From contig NZ_CP032759.1 in NCBI RefSeq assembly GCF_003671935.1, forward strand, positions 62,001-126,000: DNA of 64,000 nucleotides. Reading direction: 5' to 3'. Shown here in pieces: positions 1 to 11,772 of the stretch. The notes beneath the pieces are model-generated. The model did no database searches and was not told where the DNA came from. It saw only the letters and a program-made list of their open reading frames with translations. A program made the position numbers and the translations under genes. This DNA comes from Buchnera aphidicola (Rhopalosiphum maidis) (GTDB lineage Bacteria; Pseudomonadota; Gammaproteobacteria; Enterobacterales; Enterobacteriaceae). Every line of letters starts with the position of its first letter. The first letter of the stretch is position 1.

Positions 1-2197
<2,197 letters not shown>

Positions 2198-3166
2198 ATG
2201 AATAAAATATATGAAGATAATTCTTTAACTATTGGAAATACACCACTTGTCCGTTTAAACAACATAGGAAATGGAAAAATTTTAGCAAAAATCGAATCTA
2301 GAAATCCAAGTTTTAGTGTGAAATGTAGAATTGGTGCTAATATGATATGGAATGCAGAAAAAAAAGGACAATTAAATAAAAATATAGAGTTAATTGAAGC
2401 AACTAGTGGTAATACAGGAATAGCTTTAGCATATGTCGCAGCAGCAAGAAATTATTTATTAACTCTTGTAATGCCTGATTCTATGTCTATAGAAAGAAGA
2501 AAATTACTACAATCTTTAGGTGCTAATTTAATACTAACAAATGGAAAATATGGTATGAAAGGTGCTATATCTAAAGCAAATGAAATTGTATCTTTAAATA
2601 AAAAACGCTATCTTTTATTAAAACAATTTGAAAATCCAGCTAATCCAGAAATACATCAAAGAACTACTGGCCCAGAAATCTGGAAAGACACTAAAGGAAA
2701 TATAGACATACTAATTTCAGGCGTAGGTACAGGAGGAACAATTACAGGAATTACAAGATATATAAAAATAGAAAAAAGAAAAAAAGATTTAATTAGTGTT
2801 GCCGTTGAACCTTTAGAATCACCTGTAATTACACAATTTTTATCAGGAAAAGAAATGAAACCTGGATTACACAAAATACAAGGAATAGGAGCAGGTTTTA
2901 TTCCTAAAAATTTAGATTTATCATTAATTGATAGAGTAATTACAGTATCGAGTGAAGAAGCAATACTCAGTGCTCAAAAAATAATGAAAAAAGAAGGAAT
3001 ATTATCAGGTATTTCTTCAGGTGCAGCTTTATCAGCCGCTCTAAAAATACAAAAAGAAAAGAATTTTGAAAATAAAATTATAGTAGTTATATTACCTTCT
3101 TCTGGAGAACGTTATTTAAGTACAGAATTGTTTTCTACATCGCCGCAAAATCGGCAAAATCATTAA
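2198..3166 (+). CDS. cysK: Cysteine synthase A (O-acetylserine sulfhydrylase)
   Basis: PLP enzyme that makes cysteine from O-acetylserine and sulfide, the last step of cysteine synthesis. It has 322 residues, the normal length for the family. The PLP-binding lysine is K42 in [11 protein letters not shown]. The substrate loop TSGNTGIA is near 69-76, the PLP phosphate loop [10 protein letters not shown] near 176-185, and GISSGAA near the C-terminal third. An AAGGA Shine-Dalgarno stands before the ATG. Its partner CysE is encoded at 15680-16510 and keeps the C-terminal isoleucine that docks into CysK in enteric bacteria. The gene is followed immediately by a strong hairpin that separates it from the pts operon, so it is probably transcribed alone. 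Confidence 0.97.
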   Translation: MNKIYEDNSLTIGNTPLVRLNNIGNGKILAKIESRNPSFSVKCRIGANMIWNAEKKGQLNKNIELIEATSGNTGIALAYVAAARNYLLTLVMPDSMSIERRKLLQSLGANLILTNGKYGMKGAISKANEIVSLNKKRYLLLKQFENPANPEIHQRTTGPEIWKDTKGNIDILISGVGTGGTITGITRYIKIEKRKKDLISVAVEPLESPVITQFLSGKEMKPGLHKIQGIGAGFIPKNLDLSLIDRVITVSSEEAILSAQKIMKKEGILSGISSGAALSAALKIQKEKNFENKIIVVILPSSGERYLSTELFSTSPQNRQNH

Positions 3167-3223
3167 AAATACAACTTCTTTAATAAAAAAGTTAAATTAA
3201 TTTTTATTATAGAAGTTGTATTT
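3167..3223 (+). terminator. Hairpin terminator after cysK
   Basis: A perfect 13-bp inverted repeat (arms 3167-3179 and 3211-3223) starts directly after the cysK stop. Inside it a second stem pairs about 3182-3189 with 3201-3208, giving one long two-part hairpin. The tail TTTCATATTTT is moderately T-rich. It would terminate cysK transcription or stabilise its 3' end. Confidence 0.7.
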
Positions 3224-3301
3224 TCATATTTTAAATTAAGAATTCATTTTAAAATATATTAAAAACTATTTTATAAATTTAATTTTATATAAGGAAAAGA
3301 A

Positions 3302-3559
3302 ATGTTTCAAAAAGAAATTAAAATTAATGCATTACATGGTTTGCATACTCGACCTGCAGCGGAATTTGTAAAAGAAGCAAAAAATTTTATCTCTGATATT
3401 TACATTATCCATAACGGAAAATCCATTAATGCAAAAAGTTTATTTAAAATTCAAACATTAGGTTTAGTTAAAGACAGCGTCATTACATTATCTGCAGAAG
3501 GTGAAGATGAAAAACAAGCCATTGAATATCTATCTAAAATAATGACAGAACTAGAATAA
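3302..3559 (+). CDS. ptsH: HPr, phosphocarrier protein of the PTS
   Basis: Small cytoplasmic phosphocarrier. It takes phosphate from enzyme I on His15 and passes it to sugar-specific EIIA domains. It has 85 residues, the exact E. coli length. The phosphorylation site HGLHTRPA places the reactive histidine at 15. Ser46 lies in the conserved INAKSLFKI segment. The ribosome-binding site AAGGA precedes the ATG. It is first gene of the ptsH-ptsI-crr group, but here a hairpin lies between ptsH and ptsI, so HPr may be made in excess of enzyme I. Confidence 0.97.
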   Translation: MFQKEIKINALHGLHTRPAAEFVKEAKNFISDIYIIHNGKSINAKSLFKIQTLGLVKDSVITLSAEGEDEKQAIEYLSKIMTELE

Positions 3560-3598
3560 ATTATTATTGAAAATAATTTATAAAATTTATAAAAAATA

Positions 3599-3622
3599 CC
3601 GGAGGTTTTATATTACTTCCGG
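3599..3622 (+). terminator. Hairpin between ptsH and ptsI (partial terminator or mRNA end)
   Basis: Arms 3599-3606 (CCGGAGGT) and 3615-3622 (ACTTCCGG) form an 8-bp stem with one G-U pair and an 8-nt loop, followed by ATTTATTTT. A GC-containing stem stands out in this AT-rich gap. Because ptsI follows on the same strand, it is likely a leaky terminator or processing site rather than an operon end. Confidence 0.6.
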
Positions 3623-3707
3623 ATTTATTTTGCAAAAATAATATATTCGCCTGACATTCTATGCTTTCCCCCTCTAAACAAAAAAACTTTATAATTAAGG
3701 TAATGTT

Positions 3708-5420
3708 ATGATTTCAGGCATTTTAGCATCACCGGGTATCGCTTTTGGCAATGTACTTTTGTTAAAAAATGAAGAGATTGTCATTAACCGGAAAATCATT
3801 TCTACTAAAAATATAAAAACAGAAATAAACAAATTTTTTGACGGTAGAAAAAAATCAGTAGAACAACTAACAGAAATAAAAATAGCAACAGGCGAAAAAT
3901 TTGGCAAGAAAAAAGAAGGTATCTTCGAAGGTCACATAATGCTTCTCGAAGATGAAGAGTTAGAAAAAGAAATCATTGATTTAATTACAGAAAAAAAAAT
4001 ATCTGCTGCAGAAGCAACTAAATTTATTATTGAAGGACAAGCTAAAGCATTAGAAAAAATAAAAGATGAATATTTAAAAAATAGAGCAATTGATGTAAGA
4101 GATATTGGTTCTCGTTTACTAAAAAATATACTTAATATTAATATTGTTGATTTAAACAATATAAAAAATGAAGTTATTTTAATTTCAAAAGATCTTACTC
4201 CCTCAGAAACAGCGCAAATTAATTTAAAATATATTTTAGGATTTATTACAGATTTAGGTGGCCCAACATCACATACATCCATCATGGCAAGATCGCTTGA
4301 AATACCAGCTATTGTAGGTACTGTAAATATAACTAAAAAAGTAAAAAATAACGATTTTATTATTTTAGATTCCATTAATAACGAAATTATTATTAATCCA
4401 TCTGATCGACTGATAAACGAAAAAAAACAAGTAGAAAAAAAGTATTTTTTTAAGAGAGAAAATTTAAAAAAATTAAAAAATTTATATGCAACTACTACTG
4501 ATGGACGTAACATTAAAATTGGATCTAATATCGGTAATATTCAAGATGTTGATTCAGCAAAAAAAAATGGAGCCGAATGTATAGGTTTGTATAGAACAGA
4601 ATTTTTATTTATGGGCAGGAATACACTTCCTACTGAAAATGAACAATTCCAAGCGTATAAAAAAGTTGCAGAATTAATGAAAGATAAAGCAGTTATTATC
4701 AGAACTATGGACATCGGTGGTGATAAAGACCTGCCATATATGAATCTACCAAAAGAAGAAAATCCTTTTCTAGGATGGAGAGCAATACGTATTTCAATAG
4801 ATCGTAAAGACATTTTACATGCACAATTAAGAGCAATTCTTAGAGCTTCTGCGTTTGGAAAAATTTATATTTTATTTCCTATGATCATATCAGTAGAAGA
4901 AATTAGAATTTTAAAAATTGAAGTCCAAAAATTGAAAATTGAATTAAACAAAAATCATCTGATATTCGATAAAAATATTAAAATCGGAATCATGATAGAA
5001 ACTCCTGCGTCAGCTATAATAGCAGAACATCTAATAAAAGAAGTTGATTTTTTTAGTATTGGCACTAATGATTTAACACAATATACCTTAGCTGTAGATA
5101 GAGGAAATGATTTAATTTCACATCTTTATAATCCTATAAGCCCCTCTGTTCTACAATTAATTAAAAAAGTTATCGATATATCGCATTTACATGGAAAATG
5201 GACAGGTATGTGTGGAGAACTAGCAGGAGATGAACGCGTTACAGCTCTTTTGTTAGGAATGGGTTTAGATGAATTTAGTATGAGTTCAACAAGTATTCCC
5301 AAAATTAAAGAAATTATTCGTAAAATATCTTTTTCAAAATCTCAAGAATTAGCTAAAAAGGTATTAAACGCAGCGACTACAAAAGAAATTTTAGATCTAT
5401 TAAATAAATTTATTATTTAA
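3708..5420 (+). CDS. ptsI: Enzyme I of the phosphoenolpyruvate phosphotransferase system
   Basis: Takes phosphate from PEP and passes it to HPr. It has 570 residues against 575 in E. coli. The N-terminal HPr-binding and phosphohistidine domains carry [12 protein letters not shown], with the active histidine at residue 189. The C-terminal PEP-binding barrel has RTEFLFMGR near 300 and GMCGELAGD with the catalytic Cys502, both matching E. coli numbering. The start fits the family N-terminus [14 protein letters not shown] and has AAGG upstream. It is followed after 60 nt by crr. All key residues are intact, so the relay should work; the membrane permeases that use it are not in this window. Confidence 0.97.
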   Translation: MISGILASPGIAFGNVLLLKNEEIVINRKIISTKNIKTEINKFFDGRKKSVEQLTEIKIATGEKFGKKKEGIFEGHIMLLEDEELEKEIIDLITEKKISAAEATKFIIEGQAKALEKIKDEYLKNRAIDVRDIGSRLLKNILNINIVDLNNIKNEVILISKDLTPSETAQINLKYILGFITDLGGPTSHTSIMARSLEIPAIVGTVNITKKVKNNDFIILDSINNEIIINPSDRLINEKKQVEKKYFFKRENLKKLKNLYATTTDGRNIKIGSNIGNIQDVDSAKKNGAECIGLYRTEFLFMGRNTLPTENEQFQAYKKVAELMKDKAVIIRTMDIGGDKDLPYMNLPKEENPFLGWRAIRISIDRKDILHAQLRAILRASAFGKIYILFPMIISVEEIRILKIEVQKLKIELNKNHLIFDKNIKIGIMIETPASAIIAEHLIKEVDFFSIGTNDLTQYTLAVDRGNDLISHLYNPISPSVLQLIKKVIDISHLHGKWTGMCGELAGDERVTALLLGMGLDEFSMSSTSIPKIKEIIRKISFSKSQELAKKVLNAATTKEILDLLNKFII

Positions 5421-5480
5421 GGAGAAATAAGAATTTTAAAAATACAAATTTAATTTATAGAAAGAATTAGGAGAAAAAAA

Positions 5481-5984
5481 ATGAGTTTCTTATCTGATTT
5501 TTTTAATAAAAAAAAATCTAAATATTTAAAAAAAATAGATATTTTAGCACCTTTATCAGGCGATATAATAAATATTGAAGACGTGCCAGACGTTGTTTTT
5601 TCTAAAAAAATAGTAGGTGACGGAATAGCTATCAATCCTTCCGGAAATAAAATACTTTCGCCAATTAATGGTACAATTGGAAAAATATTAAACAGTATGC
5701 ACGCTTTTTCAATTATTTCAGAAGACGGAGTAGAATTATTCGTACATTTTGGAATTGACACAGTAAAATTAAAAGGAGAAGGTTTTAAAAAAATAGCAAA
5801 AGATAATCAAAAAGTAAAAATAGGAGACACTATAATATTATTTGATTTAAATTTATTAAAAGAAAAAGCCCATTCTATTTTAACACCAGTTGTGATATCT
5901 AATATAGAAAAATTTAAAAAAATAGAAAAGTCATCAGGTAAAATTATTGCTGGAAAAACAGTTATTATGTCTTTATATAATTGA
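5481..5984 (+). CDS. crr: Glucose-specific PTS enzyme IIA component
   Basis: Soluble EIIA that accepts phosphate from HPr and hands it to a membrane EIIB/EIIC. It has 167 residues, two fewer than E. coli. The two active-site histidines are H74 in NSMHAFSI and H89 in [11 protein letters not shown]89 corresponds to the phosphorylated E. coli His90. An AGGAGA Shine-Dalgarno lies at 5469-5474. It is third gene of ptsHI-crr and is closed by a hairpin at 5998-6026. In E. coli this protein also controls adenylate cyclase and permeases. Whether any such target exists here cannot be judged from this window. Confidence 0.97.
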   Translation: MSFLSDFFNKKKSKYLKKIDILAPLSGDIINIEDVPDVVFSKKIVGDGIAINPSGNKILSPINGTIGKILNSMHAFSIISEDGVELFVHFGIDTVKLKGEGFKKIAKDNQKVKIGDTIILFDLNLLKEKAHSILTPVVISNIEKFKKIEKSSGKIIAGKTVIMSLYN

Positions 5985-5997
5985 TTTTTTAATGTAA

Positions 5998-6026
5998 AAA
6001 ACGGTGCTATTATTTAGTACCGTTTT
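5998..6026 (+). terminator. Rho-independent terminator after crr
   Basis: Arms 5998-6008 and 6016-6026 form an 11-bp stem (one G-U pair) with a 7-nt loop. The 3' arm ends in TTTT, giving a classic terminator shape. It closes the ptsHI-crr operon just before uppP. Confidence 0.8.
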
Positions 6027-6045
6027 AAAATAAAGGTAAAAAAAA

Positions 6046-6843
6046 ATGTTTTTTCTTCATAAGATAATTATTTCTATATTCATAGGAATAACACAAGGAA
6101 TAGCAGAATTTTTTCCTATTTCATCTACAGGACATATGATTATTTTCATTCATTGGTTAAATGTAGAAAACAAAGAAACTCAAATGTTAGAAACATTTGT
6201 TCAACTTGGATCTACTTTAGCAGTTTTTTTATTTTTTTATAAAAAAATACTAAAATTATTAAAATTAAAAACAAAAAAAGAAAAAAATAAAACAAAGAAA
6301 ATACATATTCTTCTTTCTATTTTACCAACTATTTTTTTAGGAATAATTTTTTACAATAAAATTAAATTATTATTTAATTATATTAATGTGATGTATGCAT
6401 TAATATTAGGTGGTTTTTTCTTAATTATCTCTGAAAAATTTAAACCGAAAAAATCAAAAACTAATTCGATAAAAGATATAAATTTAATACAATCGTTAAT
6501 TATTGGATTTTTTCAAACTTTATGTTTATACCCAGGATTTTCAAGATCTGGAGCTAGTATAGCAATATCTATGTTATTAGGTTTAAAACGTTCAGTTGCA
6601 ATCAACTTTTCTTTTATTATTTCCATTCCATTAATAGCAGGAGCATCAATTTTAGATTTAATAAAAAATATTCAAAATATTAATGTGTTGAACATTTCGT
6701 ATTTCTTAACTGGATTTATTGTATCTTTTCTTGTATCTTTTATATTTATGAAAAAATTAATTAAGATACTGAATAAAGTATCATTAACTTTTTTTGGAAT
6801 TTATCGATTTCTAATAGCAGGATTAATTTATTTGATAAAATAA
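6046..6843 (+). CDS. uppP: Undecaprenyl-diphosphatase (BacA/UppP)
   Basis: Integral membrane enzyme that removes a phosphate from undecaprenyl pyrophosphate, recycling the lipid carrier for peptidoglycan synthesis. It has 265 residues with several hydrophobic segments. The two signature motifs are present: EFFPISSTGH (residues 21-30, including E21 and H30) and PGFSRSGASI around 165-174. A ribosome-binding site AAAGG lies before the ATG. The first TM segment is near 5-20. The gene converges on cca with only 17 nt between stop codons. Confidence 0.95.
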   Translation: MFFLHKIIISIFIGITQGIAEFFPISSTGHMIIFIHWLNVENKETQMLETFVQLGSTLAVFLFFYKKILKLLKLKTKKEKNKTKKIHILLSILPTIFLGIIFYNKIKLLFNYINVMYALILGGFFLIISEKFKPKKSKTNSIKDINLIQSLIIGFFQTLCLYPGFSRSGASIAISMLLGLKRSVAINFSFIISIPLIAGASILDLIKNIQNINVLNISYFLTGFIVSFLVSFIFMKKLIKILNKVSLTFFGIYRFLIAGLIYLIK

Positions 6844-6860
6844 ATAAAAAAATGTATTTT

Positions 6861-8087
6861 TTAAAAAAATTTTTTTCTTATACGCCATGATTCAAGTTTT
6901 TTAACTCTTAATTTATTTAATTCATTTCTAATTTTTAGACCTTTAAAACCTTGATTTAAAATTGTTTTCACAGAAATATCTTTGATAACAAAAAAACATT
7001 TTTTTAAAAAACCAGTTTTTAATTTAAAATTAAATGTTTTATTTTGATGATTCAATAAATTAAAATCACATAAAAACGACAATTTATAGACTCGATCTGG
7101 TTTTCTCCAAGCATCTATTCTTGAAAACATATCAACAATACTTTTAGAAGACTGATAGTGAATTGAACTAAAAAAAACGTAGAAACCAGTATTTAAAACA
7201 GCTAATTCTTGAATATTTAATGGAATATTAAAACGCTTACATAAATTCTTTACAATTACAGCAGAAGACTCATCATAATTTTTTTTTGTAGAAAAAAAAC
7301 CTGTTTTTTGAGATAAAAATTGGCATAAATAAGAAAATTGTATAGAAACATCTTTAGTTAAAATAGATATTTTAGATAAACCCATTGAAAAAAAACAGCT
7401 ATCGTATAAATCCATAAAAAATGGAGAAAAAAATGTTTTTCTTTCGTATAAAAAATATATTTCTGGAAAAATAGAATGTAATGCTTGACAAGCATGTAAA
7501 ATTTGAAAATAAACATGAGGATTCGAGGTTTTGAAAGCTTTTTCAGTTTCATTCCAAATTCTATTTTTAGTCAAATATAAAAGTTCGTTTTTTTTTACCA
7601 TTTTACACATTAAAATCATAGTTTTTTTATCAATATGAAAACCTAGGTGAACCAAGCTAGCTGCAAATCTTGCTGTACGTAAAACACGCAATGGATCTTC
7701 AGTAAAAGAATCTGAAACATGACGTAATAATCGGAGTTTTAAATCTTTTTTACCTTGAAAAGGATCGATATAATTACCATGCTCATCTTGAGCAATAGCA
7801 TTAATTGTCAAATCACGTCTAATCAAATCTTCTTCTAACGTAACATTAGGATTAAACTCAGTATAAAAACCAGTATATCCTTTTCCGGATTTTCTTTCTT
7901 TTCTTGCTAACGCATATTCTTCATGTGTTTCTGGATGCAGAAAAACAGGAAAATCTTTTCCTACTTGTTGAAATTTTTTTTTTAATAAAATTTCCTTTGT
8001 ACCTCCTACTACAACCCAATCTCTATCTTTAATAGGTAAATTTAATAAACTGTCACGAACCGCTCCTCCTACTAAATATATTTTCAT
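6861..8087 (-). CDS. cca: CCA-adding tRNA nucleotidyltransferase, HD domain degenerated
   Basis: Adds or repairs the 3' CCA of tRNAs. That is required here because none of the five tRNA genes in this window encodes CCA. It has 408 residues against 412 in E. coli. The nucleotidyltransferase head is intact: YLVGGAVRD at 4-12 and the metal-binding DRDW at 21-24, followed by RRDLTINA and the RVLRTARFAA region. The C-terminal half should carry an HD phosphohydrolase domain, but the histidines and the His-Asp pair are replaced: LCQFLSQ stands where E. coli has LCHDLGK. Synthesis of CCA should work, while the cyclic-phosphodiesterase and phosphatase activities are probably lost. The C-terminal DAWRKPDRV and FKGLKIR motifs are conserved. 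Confidence 0.95.
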   Translation of the reverse strand: MKIYLVGGAVRDSLLNLPIKDRDWVVVGGTKEILLKKKFQQVGKDFPVFLHPETHEEYALARKERKSGKGYTGFYTEFNPNVTLEEDLIRRDLTINAIAQDEHGNYIDPFQGKKDLKLRLLRHVSDSFTEDPLRVLRTARFAASLVHLGFHIDKKTMILMCKMVKKNELLYLTKNRIWNETEKAFKTSNPHVYFQILHACQALHSIFPEIYFLYERKTFFSPFFMDLYDSCFFSMGLSKISILTKDVSIQFSYLCQFLSQKTGFFSTKKNYDESSAVIVKNLCKRFNIPLNIQELAVLNTGFYVFFSSIHYQSSKSIVDMFSRIDAWRKPDRVYKLSFLCDFNLLNHQNKTFNFKLKTGFLKKCFFVIKDISVKTILNQGFKGLKIRNELNKLRVKKLESWRIRKKFF

Positions 8088-8325
8088 AAAAATTTTCCCA
8101 TACTAAAAAATAAAATTCTATTCTATAATAGAAAGAATAAAATATAATACATAATTATTTATAATTTTATAAAAATAAAATCTTGTAATAATTTTTTAGA
8201 TAATATATAAAAAATTAAATAGTTTTTTAAGATGCAAATACTAAAAAATACTCAATTGTTTTTTTTAAATTATTTTATTCTAAAAATAAAAATTAACAAT
8301 TTAATATAAAATTAAAGAGATTATC

Positions 8326-9270
8326 ATGAAAAAAAAATTAATTAATTTTAAAAACGCGCTTGTTCTTGTTGTTGGAGATCTTATATTAGATTGCTATTGG
8401 TATAGTAAAAATTACTATGTATTATCAGAAGAATCACTACCAGTGGCACCAATTGAAAAAATAAAAAAACAACCAGGTGGTGCAGCGAACGTTGCTAAAA
8501 ACATTGCAGAAATTGGTGGAAACTCTAAAATAATTGGTTTTATTGGTATGGATTATGAAGGAGAAACATTAAAAAAACTTCTTAATCATATCAGAATTTA
8601 TCCTGATTTAATCAGTATAAAAAAAAATAAGACAATTACAAAAATCAGGATTTTATCAGAAAACAAACAATTAATTAGAATAGATTTTCAAGAAAAATAC
8701 ATTTCAAAAAAATTTAATGTATTATATGAAAAAATTATCAATTCATTAACATACTACAAAGTTTTAGTACTTTCAGATTATGCAAAAGGAACATTAGTTG
8801 ATGTAAAAAAAATTATTAATTTAGCAAAAAAAATGTCTATTCCTATACTTATAGATCCAAAAGGATTAGATTTTAAAAAATATTCTGGTGCTACTTTATT
8901 AACACCCAATCTTTCTGAATTTGAAAAAATAGTAGGAAAATGTTACGAAGAAAAACAAATATTACAACGAGGCATTAAATTAGTATCTGAATTAAATCTA
9001 TCAGCATTATTAGTGACTCGTTCAAAAAATGGTATGACTCTTTTTCAACCTGAAAAACAACCTATACATTTTCCAGCTATATCTAAAACAGCATCAGACG
9101 TAACAGGTGCAGGAGATACTGTGATTTCAATAATAGCTTCTTCCTTAGCGACAGGATATTCGTTAGAAGAAGCCTGTTTTTATGCAAATATCGGAGCTAG
9201 TATAGTAGTACAAAAAATAGGTACTGAAACATTAAAAATAAATGAATTAAATACAGTTTTAAATCTTTAA
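8326..9270 (+). CDS. hldE: D-glycero-beta-D-manno-heptose-7-phosphate kinase (HldE kinase domain only)
   Basis: In E. coli HldE is a 477-residue bifunctional enzyme of ADP-heptose synthesis: an N-terminal ribokinase-family kinase plus a C-terminal adenylyltransferase. This protein has 314 residues and matches the kinase half only. It has the signature [11 protein letters not shown] near 49-59 and the ribokinase motif DVTGAGDT near 261-268 with the catalytic aspartate. The homology ends where the adenylyltransferase half should begin, and its nucleotide-binding TNGCFD and HAGH motifs are absent from the following 288 nt. The kinase keeps its motifs, so it may still be under selection for something other than lipopolysaccharide heptose. 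Confidence 0.9.
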   Translation: MKKKLINFKNALVLVVGDLILDCYWYSKNYYVLSEESLPVAPIEKIKKQPGGAANVAKNIAEIGGNSKIIGFIGMDYEGETLKKLLNHIRIYPDLISIKKNKTITKIRILSENKQLIRIDFQEKYISKKFNVLYEKIINSLTYYKVLVLSDYAKGTLVDVKKIINLAKKMSIPILIDPKGLDFKKYSGATLLTPNLSEFEKIVGKCYEEKQILQRGIKLVSELNLSALLVTRSKNGMTLFQPEKQPIHFPAISKTASDVTGAGDTVISIIASSLATGYSLEEACFYANIGASIVVQKIGTETLKINELNTVLNL

Positions 9271-9558
9271 TAAAAGATTTTAAAATTTGTCATACTTAAT
9301 CAAATTTTTTCGCATTTCTTTTCTAAATCATATAATTAAAAATATCTTAAAAAATTTTATATCTAAATATTATTTGTAATACTTAGGTATAAAAAAGATA
9401 CATAAATATCATTAAAAGCATACATTTCCACATTGCTCTTAAGTTTTATTCAATATATAATAAGATTATTTAAAATATTTCATTTAATAAAAGTTTAATT
9501 TCTAATAACCCCTAATTTTTTAAAAATTTTTATTTAATAATTTAAGAAGGTTTTCAAA
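9271..9558. other. 288-nt gap between hldE and ribB
   Basis: AT-rich and without coding potential on either strand. It sits where the hldE adenylyltransferase half would be expected. I looked for the FMN riboswitch that precedes ribB in E. coli and saw none of its conserved G/C-rich segments. The only clear element is the ribosome-binding site AAGAAGG a few bases before the ribB ATG. Confidence 0.5.
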
Positions 9559-10200
9559 ATGAACCAAACACTGCTTTCTGAATTTGGAAACCCTATAGAA
9601 CGTGTCGAAAAAGCTATATCTGCTTTACAATTAGGTGAAGGTATCATCATATTAGATGATGAAAAACGCGAAAATGAAGGAGATCTTGTTTTTTCATCTG
9701 AAAAGATGACAGTCGAACAAATGGCTTTAACAATTAGATATGGTAGTGGAATAGTATGCTTATGTATAACTGAATCTAAACGTAAAAAATTAAATTTACC
9801 TATGATGGTTAAACATAATACCAGTACTTATCGTACTGGATTTACAGTAACAATAGAAGCTTCAAAAGGCATTTCTACTGGTGTTTCAGCAAAAGACCGA
9901 TTAACTACTATAAAAACTGCCACAGCAGATGACGCTAAGCCTAGTGACTTAAACAGACCAGGCCATGTATTTCCTCTCAGAGCAAATAGAGGTGGCATAT
10001 TAGCAAGAGCAGGACACACAGAAGCAGCTATCGAAATAGTATCACTTGCAGGTTTTAAACCATATGGAGTAATTTGCGAGTTAACCAACAAAGATGGATC
10101 TATGTCTCGAACACCTGAAATTATAAAATTTTCAAAATCTAAAAAAATGAAAATATTAACTATTAAAGACTTAATTCTCTATATTAAAAATAAAAAATAA
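9559..10200 (+). CDS. ribB: 3,4-dihydroxy-2-butanone-4-phosphate synthase
   Basis: Converts ribulose 5-phosphate to dihydroxybutanone phosphate, the four-carbon unit of riboflavin. It has 213 residues, close to the 217 of E. coli. The acidic active-site loop [11 protein letters not shown] is near 33-43. The motif [21 protein letters not shown], around residues 137-157, carries the conserved His-Thr-Glu. Riboflavin is one of the vitamins such symbionts can provide to the host. The start is supported by the strong Shine-Dalgarno AAGAAGG. It converges with tsaD. Confidence 0.97.
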   Translation: MNQTLLSEFGNPIERVEKAISALQLGEGIIILDDEKRENEGDLVFSSEKMTVEQMALTIRYGSGIVCLCITESKRKKLNLPMMVKHNTSTYRTGFTVTIEASKGISTGVSAKDRLTTIKTATADDAKPSDLNRPGHVFPLRANRGGILARAGHTEAAIEIVSLAGFKPYGVICELTNKDGSMSRTPEIIKFSKSKKMKILTIKDLILYIKNKK

Positions 10201-10223
10201 AAATTTTATCAAAAAAAACATCA

Positions 10224-11243
10224 TTAAATTAATATTTGAGATAAGCTATCTATAGACCATTTTGGCTTAACAAGTATTTCTAATGAAGAAGTACGTGCTT
10301 CATTACAACGTAATAATCCAAGATAAGCAATCATTGCACCATTATCAGTACAAAATTGTAATTGAGAATAAAAAACTTTTCCATTAAAACATTTTTTCAT
10401 CATATCTTGCGATCTTTTCCGTAATAAAGTATTCGCGCTAACTCCACCTGCTATAACTAAACGATTCCATCCTTTCTGAGATAATGCTTTTTTAGTTTTA
10501 ATTAATAATATATCGATTACAGCATCTTCAAAAGCTCTTGCGATGTTGGCTTTTTGTTGCATGTTTAAAACACTATTTTTGATGACTTTAGAAGTGAAAG
10601 TTTTTAAACCTGAAAAGCTAAAATTTAAATTTGAATGATGTATCATAGGTCGAGGAAAATAAAAATGATTTTTTATCCCCTTAGCTGCTAAATTAGACAA
10701 TTCACGTCCATTTGGATATTTTAATTCTAACATTTTTGATATTTTATCAAAAGCTTCACCTGCTGCGTCATCTAAAGAATTTCCTAATATTTCATATTTT
10801 CCTAATTTATAAGCAGCAATTATTTGTGTATGTTTTCCAGAAACTAATAATGCAATAAATGGAAATTCAATTGACTTATACTCTAACATTGGTGATAATA
10901 AGTGCGCTTCCATATGATTAACAGGTAAAACAGGAATATTTAAAGAAAAAGCTAAAGAACATGCAAATGTAGCACCGACTAATAAAGAACCAACTAAACC
11001 AGGTCCCGCAGTATATGCAATAAGATCAATTTCCTTCATAATATTTTTTTTTTTAAAAATTTTATCTAATAAAACAATTATTTTCCTTGTATGTTCACGA
11101 GATGCTAATTCTGGAATAATACCGCCATAATTAGCATGTATTTTTTTTTGACTATACAATTCATTGATCAATAAACCTTTAGAAAGATCATAAATAGCTA
11201 TACCAGTATCATCGCAAGATGTTTCAATACCTAGAACTTTCAT
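10224..11243 (-). CDS. tsaD: tRNA N6-threonylcarbamoyladenosine transferase subunit TsaD
   Basis: Transfers threonylcarbamoyl to A37 of tRNAs that read ANN codons, working with TsaB, TsaC and TsaE. It has 339 residues, the usual length. The ASKHA fold begins with GIETSCDDTGIAIYD. The metal ligands are in NHMEAH near 110-115, the nucleotide loop AGGVSAN is near 265-271, and CTDNGAMIAY is near the C-terminus. One oddity: the normally invariant SGGHT loop reads SGKHT here. The fold and metal site look intact. The gene was formerly called gcp. Confidence 0.95.
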   Translation of the reverse strand: MKVLGIETSCDDTGIAIYDLSKGLLINELYSQKKIHANYGGIIPELASREHTRKIIVLLDKIFKKKNIMKEIDLIAYTAGPGLVGSLLVGATFACSLAFSLNIPVLPVNHMEAHLLSPMLEYKSIEFPFIALLVSGKHTQIIAAYKLGKYEILGNSLDDAAGEAFDKISKMLELKYPNGRELSNLAAKGIKNHFYFPRPMIHHSNLNFSFSGLKTFTSKVIKNSVLNMQQKANIARAFEDAVIDILLIKTKKALSQKGWNRLVIAGGVSANTLLRKRSQDMMKKCFNGKVFYSQLQFCTDNGAMIAYLGLLRCNEARTSSLEILVKPKWSIDSLSQILI

Positions 11244-11376
11244 TTTTTTATAAACCTATAAAGTTAATTTAAAATTAAAATCATTAATTTTTCTAAAATT
11301 GTTATTATAAATAATTTATTTACTTAATTTATTTAAAAAAAATTTAAAAATCAAAATAAATAAAATAAAGTGATAC

Positions 11377-11406
11377 TTTACAAAATAATCCTAATTAAGA
11401 TAGGAT
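11377..11406 (+). promoter_or_regulatory. Possible sigma-70 promoter of rpsU-dnaG-rpoD with a small inverted repeat
   Basis: TTTACA (11377-11382, 5/6 to consensus) and TAGGAT (11401-11406, 4/6) are 18 nt apart. A perfect 6-bp inverted repeat, ATCCTA (11388-11393) with TAGGAT (11401-11406), covers the spacer and the -10 element. The call is weak because such AT-rich DNA makes promoter-like hexamers common. Confidence 0.35.
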
Positions 11407-11479
11407 CTATTCTATATTTAAAACATTAATTATTAATTTTTTATACTTATCAAAAATAAATAATAGAGGTAAAATTTGA

Positions 11480-11695
11480 ATGCCAATAATAAAAGTACGT
11501 GAAAATGAACCCTTTGATGTAGCACTTCGCCGATTTAAACGATCTTGTGAAAAAGCTGGTATTTTAGCTGAAATTCGAAGAAGAGAATTTTACGAAAAAC
11601 CCACTACTGAAAGAAAACGTGCTAAAGCTTCTGCTATTAAACGTCTTGCAAAAAAGCTTACACGAGAAAATGCAAGACGTATTCGTATGTATTAA
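11480..11695 (+). CDS. rpsU: 30S ribosomal protein S21
   Basis: Small basic protein of the 30S subunit that helps in translation initiation. It has 71 residues, the E. coli length, with the full family pattern from [13 protein letters not shown] to the arginine/lysine-rich tail ending RRIRMY. AGAGG lies upstream. It is first gene of the rpsU-dnaG-rpoD macromolecular synthesis operon, whose order is fully conserved with E. coli. A hairpin directly downstream separates its high expression from that of dnaG. Confidence 0.98.
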   Translation: MPIIKVRENEPFDVALRRFKRSCEKAGILAEIRRREFYEKPTTERKRAKASAIKRLAKKLTRENARRIRMY

Positions 11696-11726
11696 AATAT
11701 TTCTTAAAAACAAAAAAACTAAAAAA

Positions 11727-11746
11727 CCGTTCTTTTTTAAGAACGG
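11727..11746 (+). terminator. Attenuating terminator between rpsU and dnaG
   Basis: A perfect 8-bp stem, CCGTTCTT (11727-11734) with AAGAACGG (11739-11746) and a TTTT loop, is followed by AATTTTATT. It occupies the same place as the known partial terminator of the E. coli operon. That terminator lets most transcripts stop after rpsU, so dnaG and rpoD are made at a lower level. Confidence 0.8.
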
Positions 11747-11772
11747 AATTTTATTCTACCATATAAAAATAT

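Noticed and set aside
3405..3413. TTATCCATA resembling a DnaA box
   Set aside because: It is a single 8/9 match inside the ptsH coding sequence, far from any origin context.
9271..9558. FMN riboswitch upstream of ribB
   Set aside because: None of the conserved G/C-rich blocks of that riboswitch could be seen.
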